A DNA stretch of 64,000 bases from Hawksworthiomyces lignivorus (Eukaryota > Ascomycota > Sordariomycetes > Ophiostomatales > Ophiostomataceae), in contig NTMA01000059.1 of the NCBI GenBank assembly GCA_002917075.1, positions 64,097 through 128,096 of the forward strand, written 5' to 3'. Below, piece by piece: positions 11,301-24,404 of this stretch. Each line of letters starts with the position of its first letter. Position 1 is the stretch's first letter. The translations under genes and the position numbers were made by a program. Under the pieces are notes generated by a model that was given only the letters and a program-made list of their open reading frames with translations, ran no database searches and was not told the DNA's origin.

Positions 11301-12880
11301 AAGCACGATGCGGCCACGGCCAAGGACATCCAGATTCTCAACGTAAGTTTGATTACTGCTATTTTGTTTTCTCTCTCTATTTTGGCTACGTTGCAGTCCC
11401 TAACTATTTGCTACAGTTTATTACCGAGAAGTTCCGCGAGGCCCGCCTCGGCGGCGGCAGCGAGCCGATTGCCCCCCTGCGCCTGCTGCAGCAGCTCGAC
11501 GACGAGAACATTCCCATCGAGCACAACATCTTCGACACGACGCCCGCCGTCGAGCTCGTCGAGGAGCTCATGCACAAGGCCAACGCGTACGTCGCGCAGC
11601 GCCTCGCCAAGGCTCTGCCCGAGAAGGCCGTGCTGCGCCGCCAGGCCGCGCCCAACCCGCGTCGCCTGCAGACGATCGTGGAGCGCCTCACCGCTCTGGG
11701 CTACGAGATCGACTCCAGCAGCAGCGGCGCGTTGCAGAACAGCCTGTTCAAGGTGGAAGATACGGACATCCGCAAGGGCATGGAGACGCTGCTGCTCAAG
11801 TCTATGCAGCGCGCCAAGTACTACGTTGCCGGCAAGACGCCCAAGCATCTGTGGCCGCACTATGCGCTGAATCTTCCTCTGTATACGCACTTTACGGCGC
11901 CTACTCGTAGATACGCAGACATCCTGGTGCACCGCCAGCTCGAGGCCGTGCTCTCGGAGGGCAAGGTGGAGTACACCGAGGACCTGGAGAACCTGGTCAA
12001 GACGATCGAGTCTTGCAACATCAAGAAGGACTCTGCCCAGAATGCGCAGGAGCAGAGCGTCCACATCGACTCCTGCCGCATCATGGACAAGAAACGCCTG
12101 GAGACTAACGGCGACCTCATCTCCGAAGGCATCGTCATCTGCGTCTACGAGTCGGCATTTGACGTGCTCATTCCGGAGTGGGGCTTCGAGAAGCGCGTGC
12201 ACTGCGACCAACTGCCGCTGAAGAAGGCGGAGTTCCGCAAGGAGAAGCGCGTTCTCGAGCTCTATTGGGAGAAGGGCGTGCCCAGCTCCGCGTACGTGCC
12301 CGAGGACGAGCGGCCGAAGGCGGCTGCCTCTATGCGCCTCTCCAACGCGGCTGCTGCTGCCAAGCAGCACGAAGAGGCCGAGCGCCTCCGGAAAGAACGC
12401 GAGGAGGCTGCCCGCAAGCAGATCGACACCGGCACCATCTCGACCGACGACACGGACGCGCTCTTTGACGACGACGACGACAATGGCTCGGACATCACCG
12501 AGGCCATGGCCGGCGCCTCGCTGGCGGAGCGGCCGACGCAGAGCGTGCCGGGCTCGCCGTCGCGGCTGGAGGCGACGGTCGATGCCAACCTCCACAGAGC
12601 CCGCTCGGACTCGAGGGTGCCGGCTTCCGAGGCACCGGAGGCCCGCTTGACGAACAAGGAGAAGTACCTGAAGTTGTTCAAGCTCCGCGAAGAAGGCGGC
12701 GAGTACATTCAGGACGTGACGGAGATGACGCGGGTGCCGATCATCCTCAAGACGGACCTCAGCAAGAGCCCACCGTAAGTGTTGCTCGTATTGCAGCCTG
12801 AGAAATTTGAGAGACTTTTGTTGCTAACGCCGCACTCTAGGTGTCTGACGATTCGGTCTGTGAACCCCTATGCTCTGTGA
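8341..12880 (+). CDS. SSD1: SSD1/Sts5-type RNA-binding protein (RNase II fold)
   Basis: Ssd1 binds mRNAs of cell-wall and polarity genes and controls their translation and localisation under NDR-kinase signalling. Exons are 8341-8467, 8701-11342, 11417-12774 and 12841-12880 (1388 aa). The third intron uses branch GCTAACG and the last exon supplies the family C-terminus CLTIRSVNPYAL. The N-terminus is Gln/Gly/Arg-rich with a basic-Ser stretch (SHRRNQSALP), a likely kinase target region. Cold-shock-like and RNB domains run from about residue 442 (RKTLFTPYLP). In the RNB signature (782-792) two of the four catalytic Asp positions are Gly790 and Asn791, fitting a non-nuclease. Ser/Pro-rich tail with acidic DDDDD run. 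Confidence 0.95.
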
Positions 12881-15800
12881 AAGGAGAGTAGGGGAGTCAT
12901 GGGAAAGGAACAGTGGAATGATGCTGAAAACGAGTCATAGTTGAAACCATGAAGCTTGCACTAGCTTTTTGTGATTGATTTGATGCAGAACAGAAGAATA
13001 GCAGAGAGAAGAGAGTAGTAAAAAGGTCGGAACCGCGAATAGGACAAGAGGGAGGAAAAGGAGACTGTGTTGGAGGATCTAAAACAAAATATAGCGTGCA
13101 AAATAAAGGAAGAGAGATAAAGGCACTTTTTGGAACCGAGAAAAATATAGGAAGGACAAAAGCGAACAGATTGAAGCGCTCGCACCTAAGGATACAAGGC
13201 AAAGAAGCACCCCAACCTCACTCGCTCAACACCAGACCAAATCAGCACAACGCAAAGCACCACGCATGTACATGCACAACCAGACTTCCTCACCCCCGAC
13301 AGCGTGCACCCGTCATGCACCCACAGTCACACACAGGCATCATGTAATACGCACTTCACGTTCATGCTTCCACGATACTCCACCCCACCCACAGCGCGAT
13401 AAACACATAAAGGAATGCTCGAGAGATACGGATAATTTAGCACAGGTTCTGAGAATATTTTTGGAATACAGTTTTTCTGCCCGTTCACATTATTATGAAC
13501 AGCGTCTTGTCTGTTCCAGTGTTTACGTAAAAAGCTGCTCGCTGCCCATCTCATGTTCATCGGATCGGAAGCCATGACAGAAGACAGAGGGATATCAGAG
13601 TCTACACAACATGCTCGGTGTCTTTTTTCTCTCTTTTTGTTCTTCCTTCCTGCACACTCTCTGCAAGAAGGGACGGGATGCATCCTACAGCACATGCAGG
13701 ACGAAGAGAGACTGGCCATCCTTTAGGCTAAGCTAGAACACGCCGCATCGTCAAAAGATGCGACATGATCGCCGTGATGCTGAAGACGGGATAACTCGAA
13801 GAGATGGTCCAATTAAGGAGAAAAGACAAAAGGTTCGGAAAAGGGAGTGGGAGCGGGCTTGGGCGTTTTCTCTTGCCCTGCTCTAATTCTATTTTCGCAG
13901 TTCCACGGATATTTGGCGACGTAGGGAGGGCGTGGGAAAGGCACGACGCATAAAACACGTTCGGCTTACGGCATGTGCTGCCCTTTCTTCTGGCACCTCT
14001 ACATGGCTCTGGCATATAGAGGCTGCCCACCGATTTACTTTGCATGTCGCGTATTGCTCGCTCTATTTTTCCTCGAATGCATATACAGCTATTCGGGAAC
14101 TGCAGCGAGGGAAAACCCAGAGCAAAAACAGAGTCACGGCCGCGTAAGGATCTGCCATTCCGCAGAGATGCACGAGTAATCACACTCGCCAACCTCTTGG
14201 CTCTGTATTCGTCTCCTTTTCAATATTGGAAGCAAAAGGCTAAATGAGACTAGAGAAAATAAACATTATTCTTGTGCCTACATGCTTATAAAATGCCGCG
14301 GTAAAACAGTGCATATCCTGGACCAAGTCGAGCAGCATCGAATTGTGGTCATCCAATTTACTGCTTTTGGACATCTGCTATCAAATTCTGCGGATTTCCA
14401 AACAGTTTCGCCAGGTCATAGTCTATTGGTTTCTATATTTTTTTTGGCCCTTCTCTCACCCTAGCGATCTTTGAAAGATGACGTCTCTGGTTCTGATCTT
14501 CCTCCTAAGACATTCTATTCTAAGGCACCCTTGTAAACCCATTGGAATGCTCGACACCCTTGCGTGTACCTGCAGCTGCCCCGACCCTCTCGTCCAACCC
14601 ACGCGGAAAAAGAAAAGAAGAAAAAGAAAAACGCGCTTCCCGACTACATGGTTAAGTGCTGTAGAATAAGATTCCAGGGGTTTGACAAGCTTTCTCTGTA
14701 GCATTCTGCAGGTGTCTGTACGGTGCTCCGCGCATGTAAGTCGTCTCCACTTTTGTCAAACAGGACGCACCGACATCTTTGGTGACATTGAGAACTCCCC
14801 CTTCTTTTCTCTCGCGCTCCAGTTTAGAACCTCATATTAAGTATCTAGTTCCCCCTTCCGCTCCCTTTATTTGTTTCGTGCTACAGGGAGTGGTAACGCG
14901 GAGAACGGAATAGCGGTGTTCCTTTCTTAGGAGCTACTGGGGGAGCTCTTGGCTTGACAAGGCCAAGATACAGTGGAGCAGGTGAGCGACAGAGCCAAGA
15001 AGCCGCTGCGATCCTGTTCATTTTGTTTAAGCTTGATCTCAATCACCTACTAGCCGAACTCCGTACTAAAGAAGCAGGTAAGCAGCTCCAAATACAACAG
15101 AATCCGTAAGGCGCAAAATAGGAGAGCTATAACTTTAAGCCACAATGGGAGTGGGTATGCATGCAAAATTGTGCACGATCCAACGCCAGATGTCTACTCG
15201 TGCAATTTGCAGTGACAAGAACAACAGTGAATTGGGGAGGCAGACTGAAATGAGATAAGCTTTTCAAGATGGCAGTGGCATCGGATCTCTACGAGTCCCG
15301 TATCTCAGGCCTGGTTCCCTGCGGGTATGCGGCCGGGGAGGCCAGTGCTGGAGAGAGGGCAAGTCTCAGCTGGCAGTTTTGAGATTCAAGGTTCCGGCAG
15401 TCTTTTATTAGCAGGAAAAAAAGACTCGTCTGTAGTATTAGAGTTTTGCGCCATTCCAATGAGCAGCATCGTCAATTGTCGAGGCTCCGCCCGGCTCACC
15501 TGCAGTCCGCCCACCCGAAACGAGCCTGAGACAGAGCCGGGTCGCAGACTGCATGGGGGTTGGATTAGCCGTGTCCACCCCTGTTTTGGGGTCCCATTCT
15601 CACCAATGCCCAGCAGAACCGAGTAGAAGCCTCCCCAGCAGCTCTTTCGCAGTGCTCTGCAGCTGCGGCGCAGGTCCTTTCTTTCTTTTTTCCCCACTAC
15701 TGCTGGTAGACAACGGTGACATTCAGGGCGCAAGACGCTGCTTTTGTTAGTGCGACGACGGCTTTCGTCCCAAAGCGCAAGGGGAGTTGGGGGTTTCGTG

Positions 15801-16930
15801 TTTCGTTTCTTTAGTCTCTGATTGGCCAGCCTTAACCTGCGAGCCTCGTGCACCACTTACACGAGTTCTCAACTACACCTAGAGAACCCATCCACTGCTA
15901 CGGAGTTCGGCCACCCTTTTCATATTCCACGTAGTATTCATCTCTCTTAAACGCACGTCTCTATCTTGTCACTCCCCCTTGGCAGAAACAAAACGACCCG
16001 CCAAGATCTGCCGCTCCTGCCATCTCAAATCTCAGGACGTCTCCCCCCCTTCTCAAGAGTCCCTCGCGCCGTGCTCCCCTTGCTATCTCTGAGGGCTTTC
16101 CGGCTCGGTTTCCCTCCATCCTGGCCTTCCATTGGCTCTCTCGTCCATTCATTTTGCATTGTTCAACCTGGGAGTCTCTCCAAATCCCATACTCACGTAA
16201 CCGTAGTATGCTATTTTCCTCTCTCTTGACCCGCTTTTTGTTTGCTTTTTGCTCTGCCCTCTCGTCTTCTGTCACAGAAGACCTAGAAGCCGTCACTCGG
16301 AACGAAGAGCACCCGCTAGAGGGCATAGTTTACCCACGTAACCTAAGAAACCTCGTAGAGCCTTGGCTTTCACCCCTTCCCCCCTTCACTTTCACTGAGG
16401 GACACCTTCGTCTCTACGGAGTACCATCCTGCCCTCTGCCCAAGTCCCACCCCTGTTCTTGACTGTCTCCCACACTATCAGACAAGGATGGGCCTTTGCA
16501 CTGCTGCTTCCGGTCTTGGCTAGCAGACAGGCGCAGAAGAAACCTTTTCACTACCCCCTCCGCCGTTCTTTTACTTTCTCTTTTTCCTTTTTTCCTTCTT
16601 TCCCTCTCTTTTTTTTTTCTTTCTTTCTTCCTTCTTCCTATCCTCATCCCACGATATTTGTTCGTACATTGTCCTTCTTTTTCCTCCTCCCTCTTTCCTT
16701 AAGTCTGAACCCAAAGCGCTGGTCTGCTTTCCTGGGGATCATCGTTTTGCAAACGAAAGTTCACTCATTTTTACTTTTTACTTTCTTTACTTTTTAATAT
16801 TTGTGCTTTGTTGCACCCAGGAGGGCAGCTCTTGCAAAAGTCAGGCTGGTCTTGCTTTCTATTCGATTCTCAATAGACAAAAAATTCCCGAAAAACCATA
16901 ATTCGATCAACCGATACCCCCTTTCCAAAG
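12881..16930. other. 4-kb gene-poor region
   Basis: It lies between the 3' end of SSD1 and the ferritin-like gene. Frames such as 13327-13719, 13728-14192 and 15386-15856 on the minus strand show no domain, biased composition or splice-linked partner and are not called. About 16560-16700 is a strong pyrimidine tract, probably promoter or leader of the ferritin-like gene. No RNA gene or intact mobile element was seen. Confidence 0.45.
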
Positions 16931-17991
16931 ATGCCTTCTTTCATCAGGACAGCCGGCCTCGTCGCCGGCCTCATCGCCGCCGTATCTGCATTACCCGCCG
17001 TGCCCAAGTTCAACGCCAACCAGATGAAGTTCTACGAGTACAGCAAGCGCCAGAACGCCGCGGCCGCCGCAGCGGGTCTGACTGATGTGGATATTCTGCA
17101 ATTGTATGTGGACAATCTTAATCCAGGGAAAGGAGTGTGACAGAGAGATGTGTGCAGCTGGTAATTTGCATTGGTATTCGGGTAACTAACGCACTGCGCA
17201 GCGCCCTGACACTCGAGTGGCTCGAGGCGACTTTCTACCAGCAGGGTTTCGCCAAGTTCCCGGCGTCCGACTTCACGGCGCTCGGCCTGACGCAGCAGCA
17301 GGTCAACGACCTGCTGGGCGTGGGTTCGAGCGAGCAGGCGCACGTGGCGCTGTTGCAGTCAGCCATTGCGCAGCAGGGCGTCAAGCCGGTGGAGCCGTGC
17401 ACGTACAACTTTGGCTTCACGGACGCCAAGGGCATGGTGGCGACGGCGGCGGTGCTGGAGAACGTGGGCGTGTCGGCGTACCTAGGCGGCGGCCCGCTGA
17501 TCTCGTCGGGCTCGATCCTCAGCACGGCGGCCTCCATCCTGACGATCGAGGCGCGCCACCAGACGTTTGTGCGCGTGGCCACGGCCGCAGCCGCCGCGCC
17601 CGGCGCCTTCGACACGGCCCTGTCGCCCAAGCAGGTCTTCTCGCTGGCCGCGCCCTTCATCCAGAGCTGCCCCGACGGCTCCAACCTGATCCTGACCGCG
17701 TTCCCCACGCTGACCATGGCCGCCGGCGCCCAGGCCGTCGCCACCGTCGGCCAGACCATCAACCTCGACTCCTCCGCCAGCGCCCAGGCCCAGTTCTGCG
17801 CCTTCACCAACGGCAACATCGTCGGCGGCACCGCCTTCTCCGCCTTCACCCCGGGCCAGGGCTGCACCATCCCCGGCCAGGGCGAGCTCGCTGGCATCGT
17901 CTACGTCAACCTGGTCACCCAGGCCCCGCTTACCGGCGCCATCACCGACGACATCATCGTGGCCGGTCCCATGGTCCTGCAGATCTCGTAA
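16931..17991 (+). CDS. secreted ferritin-like (Rds1-type) stress protein
   Basis: Belongs to the fungal Rds1/ferritin_2 group, linked in other fungi to stress or nutrient limitation; the biochemical role is not established. Exons are 16931-17103 and 17202-17991 (320 aa), with donor GTATGT, branch ACTAAC and acceptor GCAG, joining DILQ to FALTLEWLEATFY. A signal peptide covers about residues 1-21. The four-helix ferritin-like core shows candidate metal ligands Glu63/Glu66, Glu102-x-x-His105, Glu144 and Glu174-x-x-His177, the expected ExxH pattern. The C-terminal third is beta-like, Thr/Ala/Gly-rich. A pyrimidine-rich leader precedes the ATG. Confidence 0.88.
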
Positions 17992-18598
17992 GGAGGAGAT
18001 GGGGCCCGAGAGAAACGAGTCTGAGATAATCGATAGGGGAGCATGGAAAAAAAATATACACAACCAAAAAAAGGAGTTCTGTTCCCCTGTTGCTTCTTTC
18101 GTCGTTCTTTATTCCCTGTTTTCTTTTCTTCCCTGCAGGTACTCTAGAGACGATATGATGATCAATTGATGGTCTTTTTTTTTTCTGGGATTTTTTTTTC
18201 TTATCTTGTAGCCATTTTTCCTTTATATTTTATTTCTATTTATTATTCAATTCTCGATTATCTCTTCTTTTATTTCTGTGTCTTCTTTCTTTTCGACTTC
18301 GTCTATTCTCTCTCTTCCCAGCGGAAGGCAGAGGATACGTGGATGTCCAGAAAGAGGCTGGCCGACGAGATGAATCGCCAAGGGCTGTGTGCTTTAGGGA
18401 TAGACCGAGGTGGCACGGATGAGGCGCTGGTCTGGGATAAACAGGAGCTCGGGCAGGCAGACGACATATCTGTAGAGTCGAAATATAAACAAAAGATTTT
18501 GCTTCAAGATGATTCACTTGCATGCCACCGTTTCCTCTAATGAAGGTATGGACGACGATCATGATGCTTGATGTCCCGCTCATTCTTTAACAAGCCAA
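17992..18598. other. 3' region of the ferritin-like gene, T-rich
   Basis: T-rich tracts at about 18173-18320 probably belong to the 3' untranslated or terminator region. A small frame at 18166-18540 is T-tract-derived and not called. Confidence 0.45.
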
Positions 18599-18670
18599 TC
18601 CGATATGGTGTAATGGCTAACATCCGACGCTCTCACCGTCGAGCTCGGGGTTCGATTCCCCGTATCGGAG
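18599..18670 (+). tRNA. tRNA-Glu (anticodon CTC)
   Basis: Intron-less 72-base cloverleaf. Acceptor TCCGATA pairs with TATCGGA, with discriminator G. The D arm contains GGTGTAATGGCTAACATC, the anticodon stem CGACG/CGTCG encloses the loop CTCTCAC, and the T arm is CGGGG-TTCGATT-CCCCG. A T-run follows within about 20 bases (18686 on), the usual polymerase III terminator. Confidence 0.97.
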
Positions 18671-19625
18671 CTACAAATAATAATTCTTTTTTTTTTTGTT
18701 TCCTTTATATATATACTTTCTTTTTTTCACTTTTGCTAGTCTGTGTTATACGTCTTCATCCCATTTAATTTTTTATCCCTCTTTTTTTGTACCACATACA
18801 GCCTACGCTGATTTACTCCATTCCCTCTGTTTTTTTGCATTAAGTTCTCACATAAAGAGATCTAGGTAATGAAGAAATGAAGTATGGCAGGAATTAAGAC
18901 CGATGGCTACAGATGATACACCCTAGATTTACTAGACGAAGGGAACAAGTCCCATATTTGTCTTACAGGAACACGACAGCGGCATACGATTTATCTGTAT
19001 CGAGCAAGTCAAAAATCGCCATTGCATTAATATTATGGAATTCCTTTTTTATAGCGTTTCCCCTTTTTACTCCAACCTTGCTCCTTTTACTCCGGTCCCT
19101 CCCATGTCATCCAGGTAGACGGCAAGCGAACAGAAGGACAAAACCGCACAATGCAACCGGGGAACACAAAGATGTATGAAGTGGCGACTAGATTCTGTCG
19201 TAAGCTTGCAGAAGGGGGGAAAAGAAGAACGAGACAGAGACGCGCGTGAAGACAAGCAAGATGTACTATGCTAAAATCGAACCTGATGGTAGTGATGCTC
19301 AGAAAACGAAAAAAAAAGCCATCCGCCACTCCTGAGAATCAAGATGGAAGCTAACAGCTAGAAGAGAACCGGAACCCCTCTCCTAGAACAAAAGACAATG
19401 AAAAGCCCGTTACCAAGAAAAAACTAGAAAAAGCCCCAACCAAAGTCCCGATCTACCGAAGATGATGATAATAGAATAAAAAAGATAACAGTGTGTTGAA
19501 ATATGTTCAATAAAATATTACATGGGTTGAAGTCTGTGATAACAGACGGGTAGGCCGACGAGAAGAGCGGAAATGGAACAGGATAAGGCAAGAAAGGCAA
19601 GAAAGCCGAGAGAGCCAAGCTGTCA
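18671..19625. other. spacer between tRNA-Glu and SET1 3' end
   Basis: It holds the T-tract terminator of the tRNA gene and AT-rich sequence, then the purine-rich strand of the probable SET1 3' untranslated region. No gene was recognised. Confidence 0.5.
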
Positions 19626-22600
19626 TCAATTGAGGAATCCCTTGCAAGCGGTTGTGCCGCAGAGACAAGGGACTCGGTCCTCTGGATTGTCCTCGGGCTC
19701 GAACTTGTAGTCGTACGTCAACTCTTCGTCTGGAGAGCGGAGAAAATTGTTAGCGCACAGAATCAATATCGCGAAAAAGGAGAACGAGAGAATGAAAAAG
19801 CACGAGAGGAGCAAAGATGCAGATGTGGAAATAATAAGGGAAAGGGTGCTTACTCTGTGCAATGTCCCGCAGCGCGTAGATGACAATCCGCTTGCTGCCC
19901 TCCACCTTGATGATCTTGGCCGTGCAGTTCGGCATGCAGCTGTGGTTGATGAACCGCGCGATGCCGCCCTTCTTCGTGGCGTCGATGACGGTCGCGTCGT
20001 CGATCCGGAACAGGTAGCTGCTGCCAATGCCAGCCCGGATGTACGCCCTCTCGCGGATGGTCGCCACCGACTGCCGCACCTCCTGGCCGACGTACTCGAT
20101 GATCATGTCGTCCTTGGGGATGCTCTCCATGGCGTATAGCCCCCAGTTGTGAATGGCTGACCGCGCAAACTTGACCGTCTTCTTGCGCTTCTTGAGCTGG
20201 TTGAACCGCAGCACGTCCGAGTCCTGCCCCAGCGTCCGCTTCTGGTCGTTCAGATCCGCAATGTAGCGGCGCTGGTTCACTCGGTTGGCGCGTGACGTGC
20301 CGCGCGAAGCCGACGTCTCTGTCGCCATCTTGGCAGCGGCTACCGCCGCCGCCTTGCCCGCCTTGCCCGCCTTTGCCTCACGCTCCTCCCTGGCCTTCTT
20401 GACCTTCAGGTGGTGTGGTAGGTACTTTGATTTTTCCGAATTCAGAATCTTCTTGACACCCTCGGTGCGCGCACAGCCCGTCGGGTTCGGCACGTAGTAG
20501 CCATCGATGCGAGGCTTGCCTGGTGCGTCTTCCTCGGCCACCACTGCGTTCGTGGCGGAGGACGGCTCGTCCATGTTGAGCTGCGTAACCCGATCATGCT
20601 TCCACAGGAACATCTCGGGATCACCTAGATCAGGGAGGCGTTGTTTGCCTCCGAAGGCACCGGCCAGAGCTCCAAGCCTCTTCTGCAGCTTGTCTGGGTT
20701 CGGTAAATCGGCAGCGTGGAGCCCGAGAGAGCGAAGCAGCTCCAGAGTGGGACTGGGCCGAGACGGAAGCTCCAGGGGTCGTGTGAGGGAGTGCGCGAAG
20801 AGCGCCGGGTCGAAGGGTCGTCTCTTATCAACAAACTCTCCATCGCCCGTCTCGCCACTGCTGTCCTTCCGGCCATCCGACGCAGCCTTGACAAGCTTCG
20901 TCTTTGCCTTGGCCGTGATGGCAGCTTTCTTTGGCGGTTCTTCTGGCACAGGCCGCTCTTCTTCCTTCTCGGCCTTGGCCTGCTCAGGTTTGGACTGTTC
21001 GGTCTTGGCCTGTTCGACCTTGTCGTTCTTCTGTTCCTCCTCTTCCGGTTGCTGCCGCTGCGCTTGGCGCTCCTCGAAGATTTGCTTCTTGGACTTTTTG
21101 CTGGACTTCTTGGTCGGCTTCTTCTTTTTGTCGGAATCATCGGGTACAGTGGGCGCGGGTGTCGGAGAAGCACTCGTGGCGGCATCGGCACCAGAAAGCG
21201 CCAGGGACGGGGTTTCGACTGTCTCGCTTGCAAGAGCGGATTCCTCGTCGTCTTGGAACTTGGTTTCCATCGCGCCGAAGGAGACGCCAAAGAGCTCTTC
21301 GTCGCTCTTCTTCTGTCTCTTGATGGCTGCTTCCATCTGTAGGTCGAGTTTGCGCTTTTTGGTAGTCGACTTGGCGTCGACGGACTTGGTCGCGACTGGC
21401 TCTGGCTCAGTGGGTGCTGCAGAGAAGCTGGCTTCGGTCATGGAGTCGTCGTCTCGCGCGCCCCATGTGGAAGCAAGCGTCTTCCGCACCGCTCTGCCTT
21501 CTGCGAACGCCTCTTCGTCTTCTTCCTCCTCCTCTTCTACGTCTCTCTCGATCTCGGAACCACGCGACTCTGGCTCCTCCGTATCCCGGGCCAGAGAGAA
21601 GCGGGTGTCAGTCTCATCCTCAGACTCCTCGTCGCTGTCGTCCTTGAGACGGTAATGCAGTGAGCGGAACGCGCTGCGGGTCGACGACGGCCGGGTGCGC
21701 TGTCGTGCAAAGGGATCGAAGAGGCCCTGCTTCCGGACGGCTGCCAGCTTCGCAGCACCCTTTGCCTTGCGGATACGCGGCAGAGCGGCGATGTCAAGGC
21801 GAGCGGTGCGCCGCTCGATCGGATCTGCACGCGAGTTCGGCGTGCTAATGGGAGACGGCTTCTTCGGGCGCTCTTCGGTCTCGTCCTCGTCGAACAGGAT
21901 GGCAGAAAGGCGTGGCGGCGCAGGACCACCAATGTTGAGACGCCGCCTCTTGGCAACGTGGTTGGCTGGGTCGAGATAGGAGAACAGGGAAGGAGCGGCG
22001 ACGTGGGCGCGGATGTGACGGATGAGGTGCTCGACCAGCTCTAGGCGAACGGACTCGACAGCGGCTTTGACAGGGTCAAAGTTCTTCGCCCTCTGCCGCT
22101 TCTCTTCTTCCAGGTCCGCCTCTTCGTCACGGCGCATCTGGGCTTTCTCGTCCCGCAGAAGCTGTGCCTCCGTTTTCTCGGGGGCCGGACTACGGCTCCT
22201 CCGACGGCTCGGCTCCTTGTCGGCGGCATTGGACGTGGTCGAGTCCTTGCTGTCACCTTTGCCGTCGGAATAGCCACGGGGGTACAGCTTCATGACCAGC
22301 TCGTACGTGAAGAAAGCGGTTCGGTGGGCAATGTGAAAACAACGCTCAGCCTCGGCGCGGCCAGAAGGGCCGTCACGGAAGACGACAAAGTAGCCTGTCG
22401 AATCGGCACGGATGTCCTGAAAATGGTGCATTTTTAACCTGCGGCGCATGTGCGCAATTGTCTGGAAGACGACAGGGACATGGTCACAGCTGATGAAAAT
22501 AAAAGGCGTGTGCTGGAGTCGAGGCGCAATGGGCTGTGTCTCGATGCCCATGCCAGGCACAGGCTCAGGCACCGCCATCGTCGCTGGACCCCGCGGCAGC

Positions 22601-24404
22601 TGCGCAGGGACGCTGCTGCCGGTGGTTGCTTTATTTGCCGCCATTGCGGCGCCGACAGCGGGGACAACGGGCTGCTGCATTCGCAGCGCAGCGGGGCCGC
22701 GCGGAGCTGTGGGCGGCGGACGCGCGATTGCGGCACCGGCGAGACCCCGCGGCGCCGTTGGTATCCGCGTGGCAGCCGCTGCAGCGGCAGTCTTTTGCTT
22801 GTCTTTCCGCAGGGACTCTTCGAGCAGTCGGCTGCTCTTCTTGCCTTCGGGGTCGTATTCCACACGGACTGGGCTGCCTTCGATTCTACTTGCATGCATC
22901 TGGCGAACGGCTCGCCGAGCGGCATCGATGGCGGCGACGCCCATCGGACGAGACCGGCTAGGTTTTGCATCGCGGTAGCGGAAAGTCGCAAAGCCCAGGT
23001 AGCTGCCGGTCTCAGGATGCATCTTGTTGCTGCTTTCGGCAATATCGCCAAACGACGCAAACATGGCAATGACCTTTGAGAATGCGACCAAGGGGTTGAA
23101 GCCGGAAACTACAATTTGGGTCGGCGGCCCTGGTCCCAGAGACGTCCGGGGATCATATACGTAGGGCCTGAGATCATACGGCGTATGGCGCAGACGCGCG
23201 CGAGCCAGGTGGAAATCGACATTGATATAATTAAGGCGTCCGCCTTTTGCAAGACGCGGGTCCGCGGGAGGAGCGTCATCTTCCTATATGATTCAACAAT
23301 ATTAGCACATGGCACTCTTTTTTTTTTTTGACAATGAAGATGACAGCCCCTTCCCACGGACCCATTCTATACAGTTTCCTTACATCCTCCTCTTGCGGTC
23401 CCGTCTCCTATATCTTTCTCCCTCTCCCATATGTATGTATATGTATATGTGTGGAGGCGTGCGTGAACACGGTTTATATTTTTATGACGAAGCCAGCGGC
23501 GGCGTCGGGCAGACGAGGGAGGAAGGGTATGCTAGGTGGTCTTCATGTTTCATTGTCATATCCGGAATATTATACGTACCAAACCAAATTCTTTGAGGAC
23601 CGGTTTACCCTTTCGTCTCAGGTCTGGGTTCGCAATCGCGTTCTTGTCATCGGGCAAGAGGGGGTCATAGACGCAAGAAATGCCTTTGACGAGGCGGAGC
23701 GGATCTCGGACAGGTAGACGTTCGACATTACCGACGCGGAGCACATCCGGAGGAGGGATGCCGTTGGCCATCATGTTGTGGTCGGAGGAGGATGATGGAG
23801 ATAATACAGATGGCGGCAGCTGTTGTTGGTTGTAGTGGGGCGTAGAGGTGCTGTTGTTGGAGTATGAAGACGGTGTTGGCTTGGAGGATGTCCAGCCGTT
23901 GGTCTTCTCTGGGGGATGCTGGGGTGCGCTTGCTTGTTGTGCACCTCCCAGGTAGGAAGGGGAATGGTCGGCTGTGAGTGGTGTCAGATAGCTGGCAGCG
24001 CCGTAGCTGCTGCTGGTCGACGACGGTTTGGAGGCCGATGAGGTTGATACGGCTAGGTCATTTGATCGCGCAGATGCTGATGCGCCGGTTCCGTTGTCGC
24101 TAGCCAGCGAATCCTCGTCATCTGCAGATTTAATGCGCGCTGATGATGATGACGATGACGATGTCGCTGCAGAAACTGATGTGGCTGTTGCGGATCTCGC
24201 CGCCTGGGACGACGACAGGGATGGCGACGATGCCTCTCGGCTTCGGCGAGATGGGCCTGGCGATTCGACGGCGCGCTGCTGCTGCCGCTGCTGCTGCTGT
24301 TTGGTGGAGGCACGCTCACGTTCCTTGGCTGTCGCGCGGTCTCGCGCTGCCCTGGGCGCGGCAGGGAAGAACTGCGCGAAGCCCGCTCCAGATGCTGGAG
24401 GCAT
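19626..24404 (-). CDS. SET1: histone H3-K4 methyltransferase Set1 (COMPASS)
   Basis: Catalytic subunit of COMPASS, methylating histone H3 lysine 4. Exons are 24404-23580, 23283-19854 and 19729-19626 (1452 aa). Intron 1 (296 bases) joins KEFGL to [17 protein letters not shown]; intron 2 (donor GTAAGC, branch GCTAAC) joins ALRDIAQ to [10 protein letters not shown]. Order: Ser/Gln-rich N-terminus starting [23 protein letters not shown] at about 328-430, second RRM-like domain with [17 protein letters not shown], a charged linker, N-SET with [13 protein letters not shown] with NHSCMPNC at 1388-1395, and the zinc-binding post-[16 protein letters not shown] at the end. All key SET residues look intact. 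A pyrimidine-rich leader precedes the start. Confidence 0.95.

Noticed and set aside
9447..12595. Long minus-strand frames (419 and 394 codons)
   Set aside because: Shadows of SSD1; Leu/Ala/Val-rich with no domain.
15386..15856. 156-codon minus-strand frame
   Set aside because: Basic, unstructured, without recognisable family or splice partner.
17217..18029. 270-codon frame overlapping the ferritin-like gene
   Set aside because: Arg/Gly/Pro-rich second frame of the same GC-rich exon.
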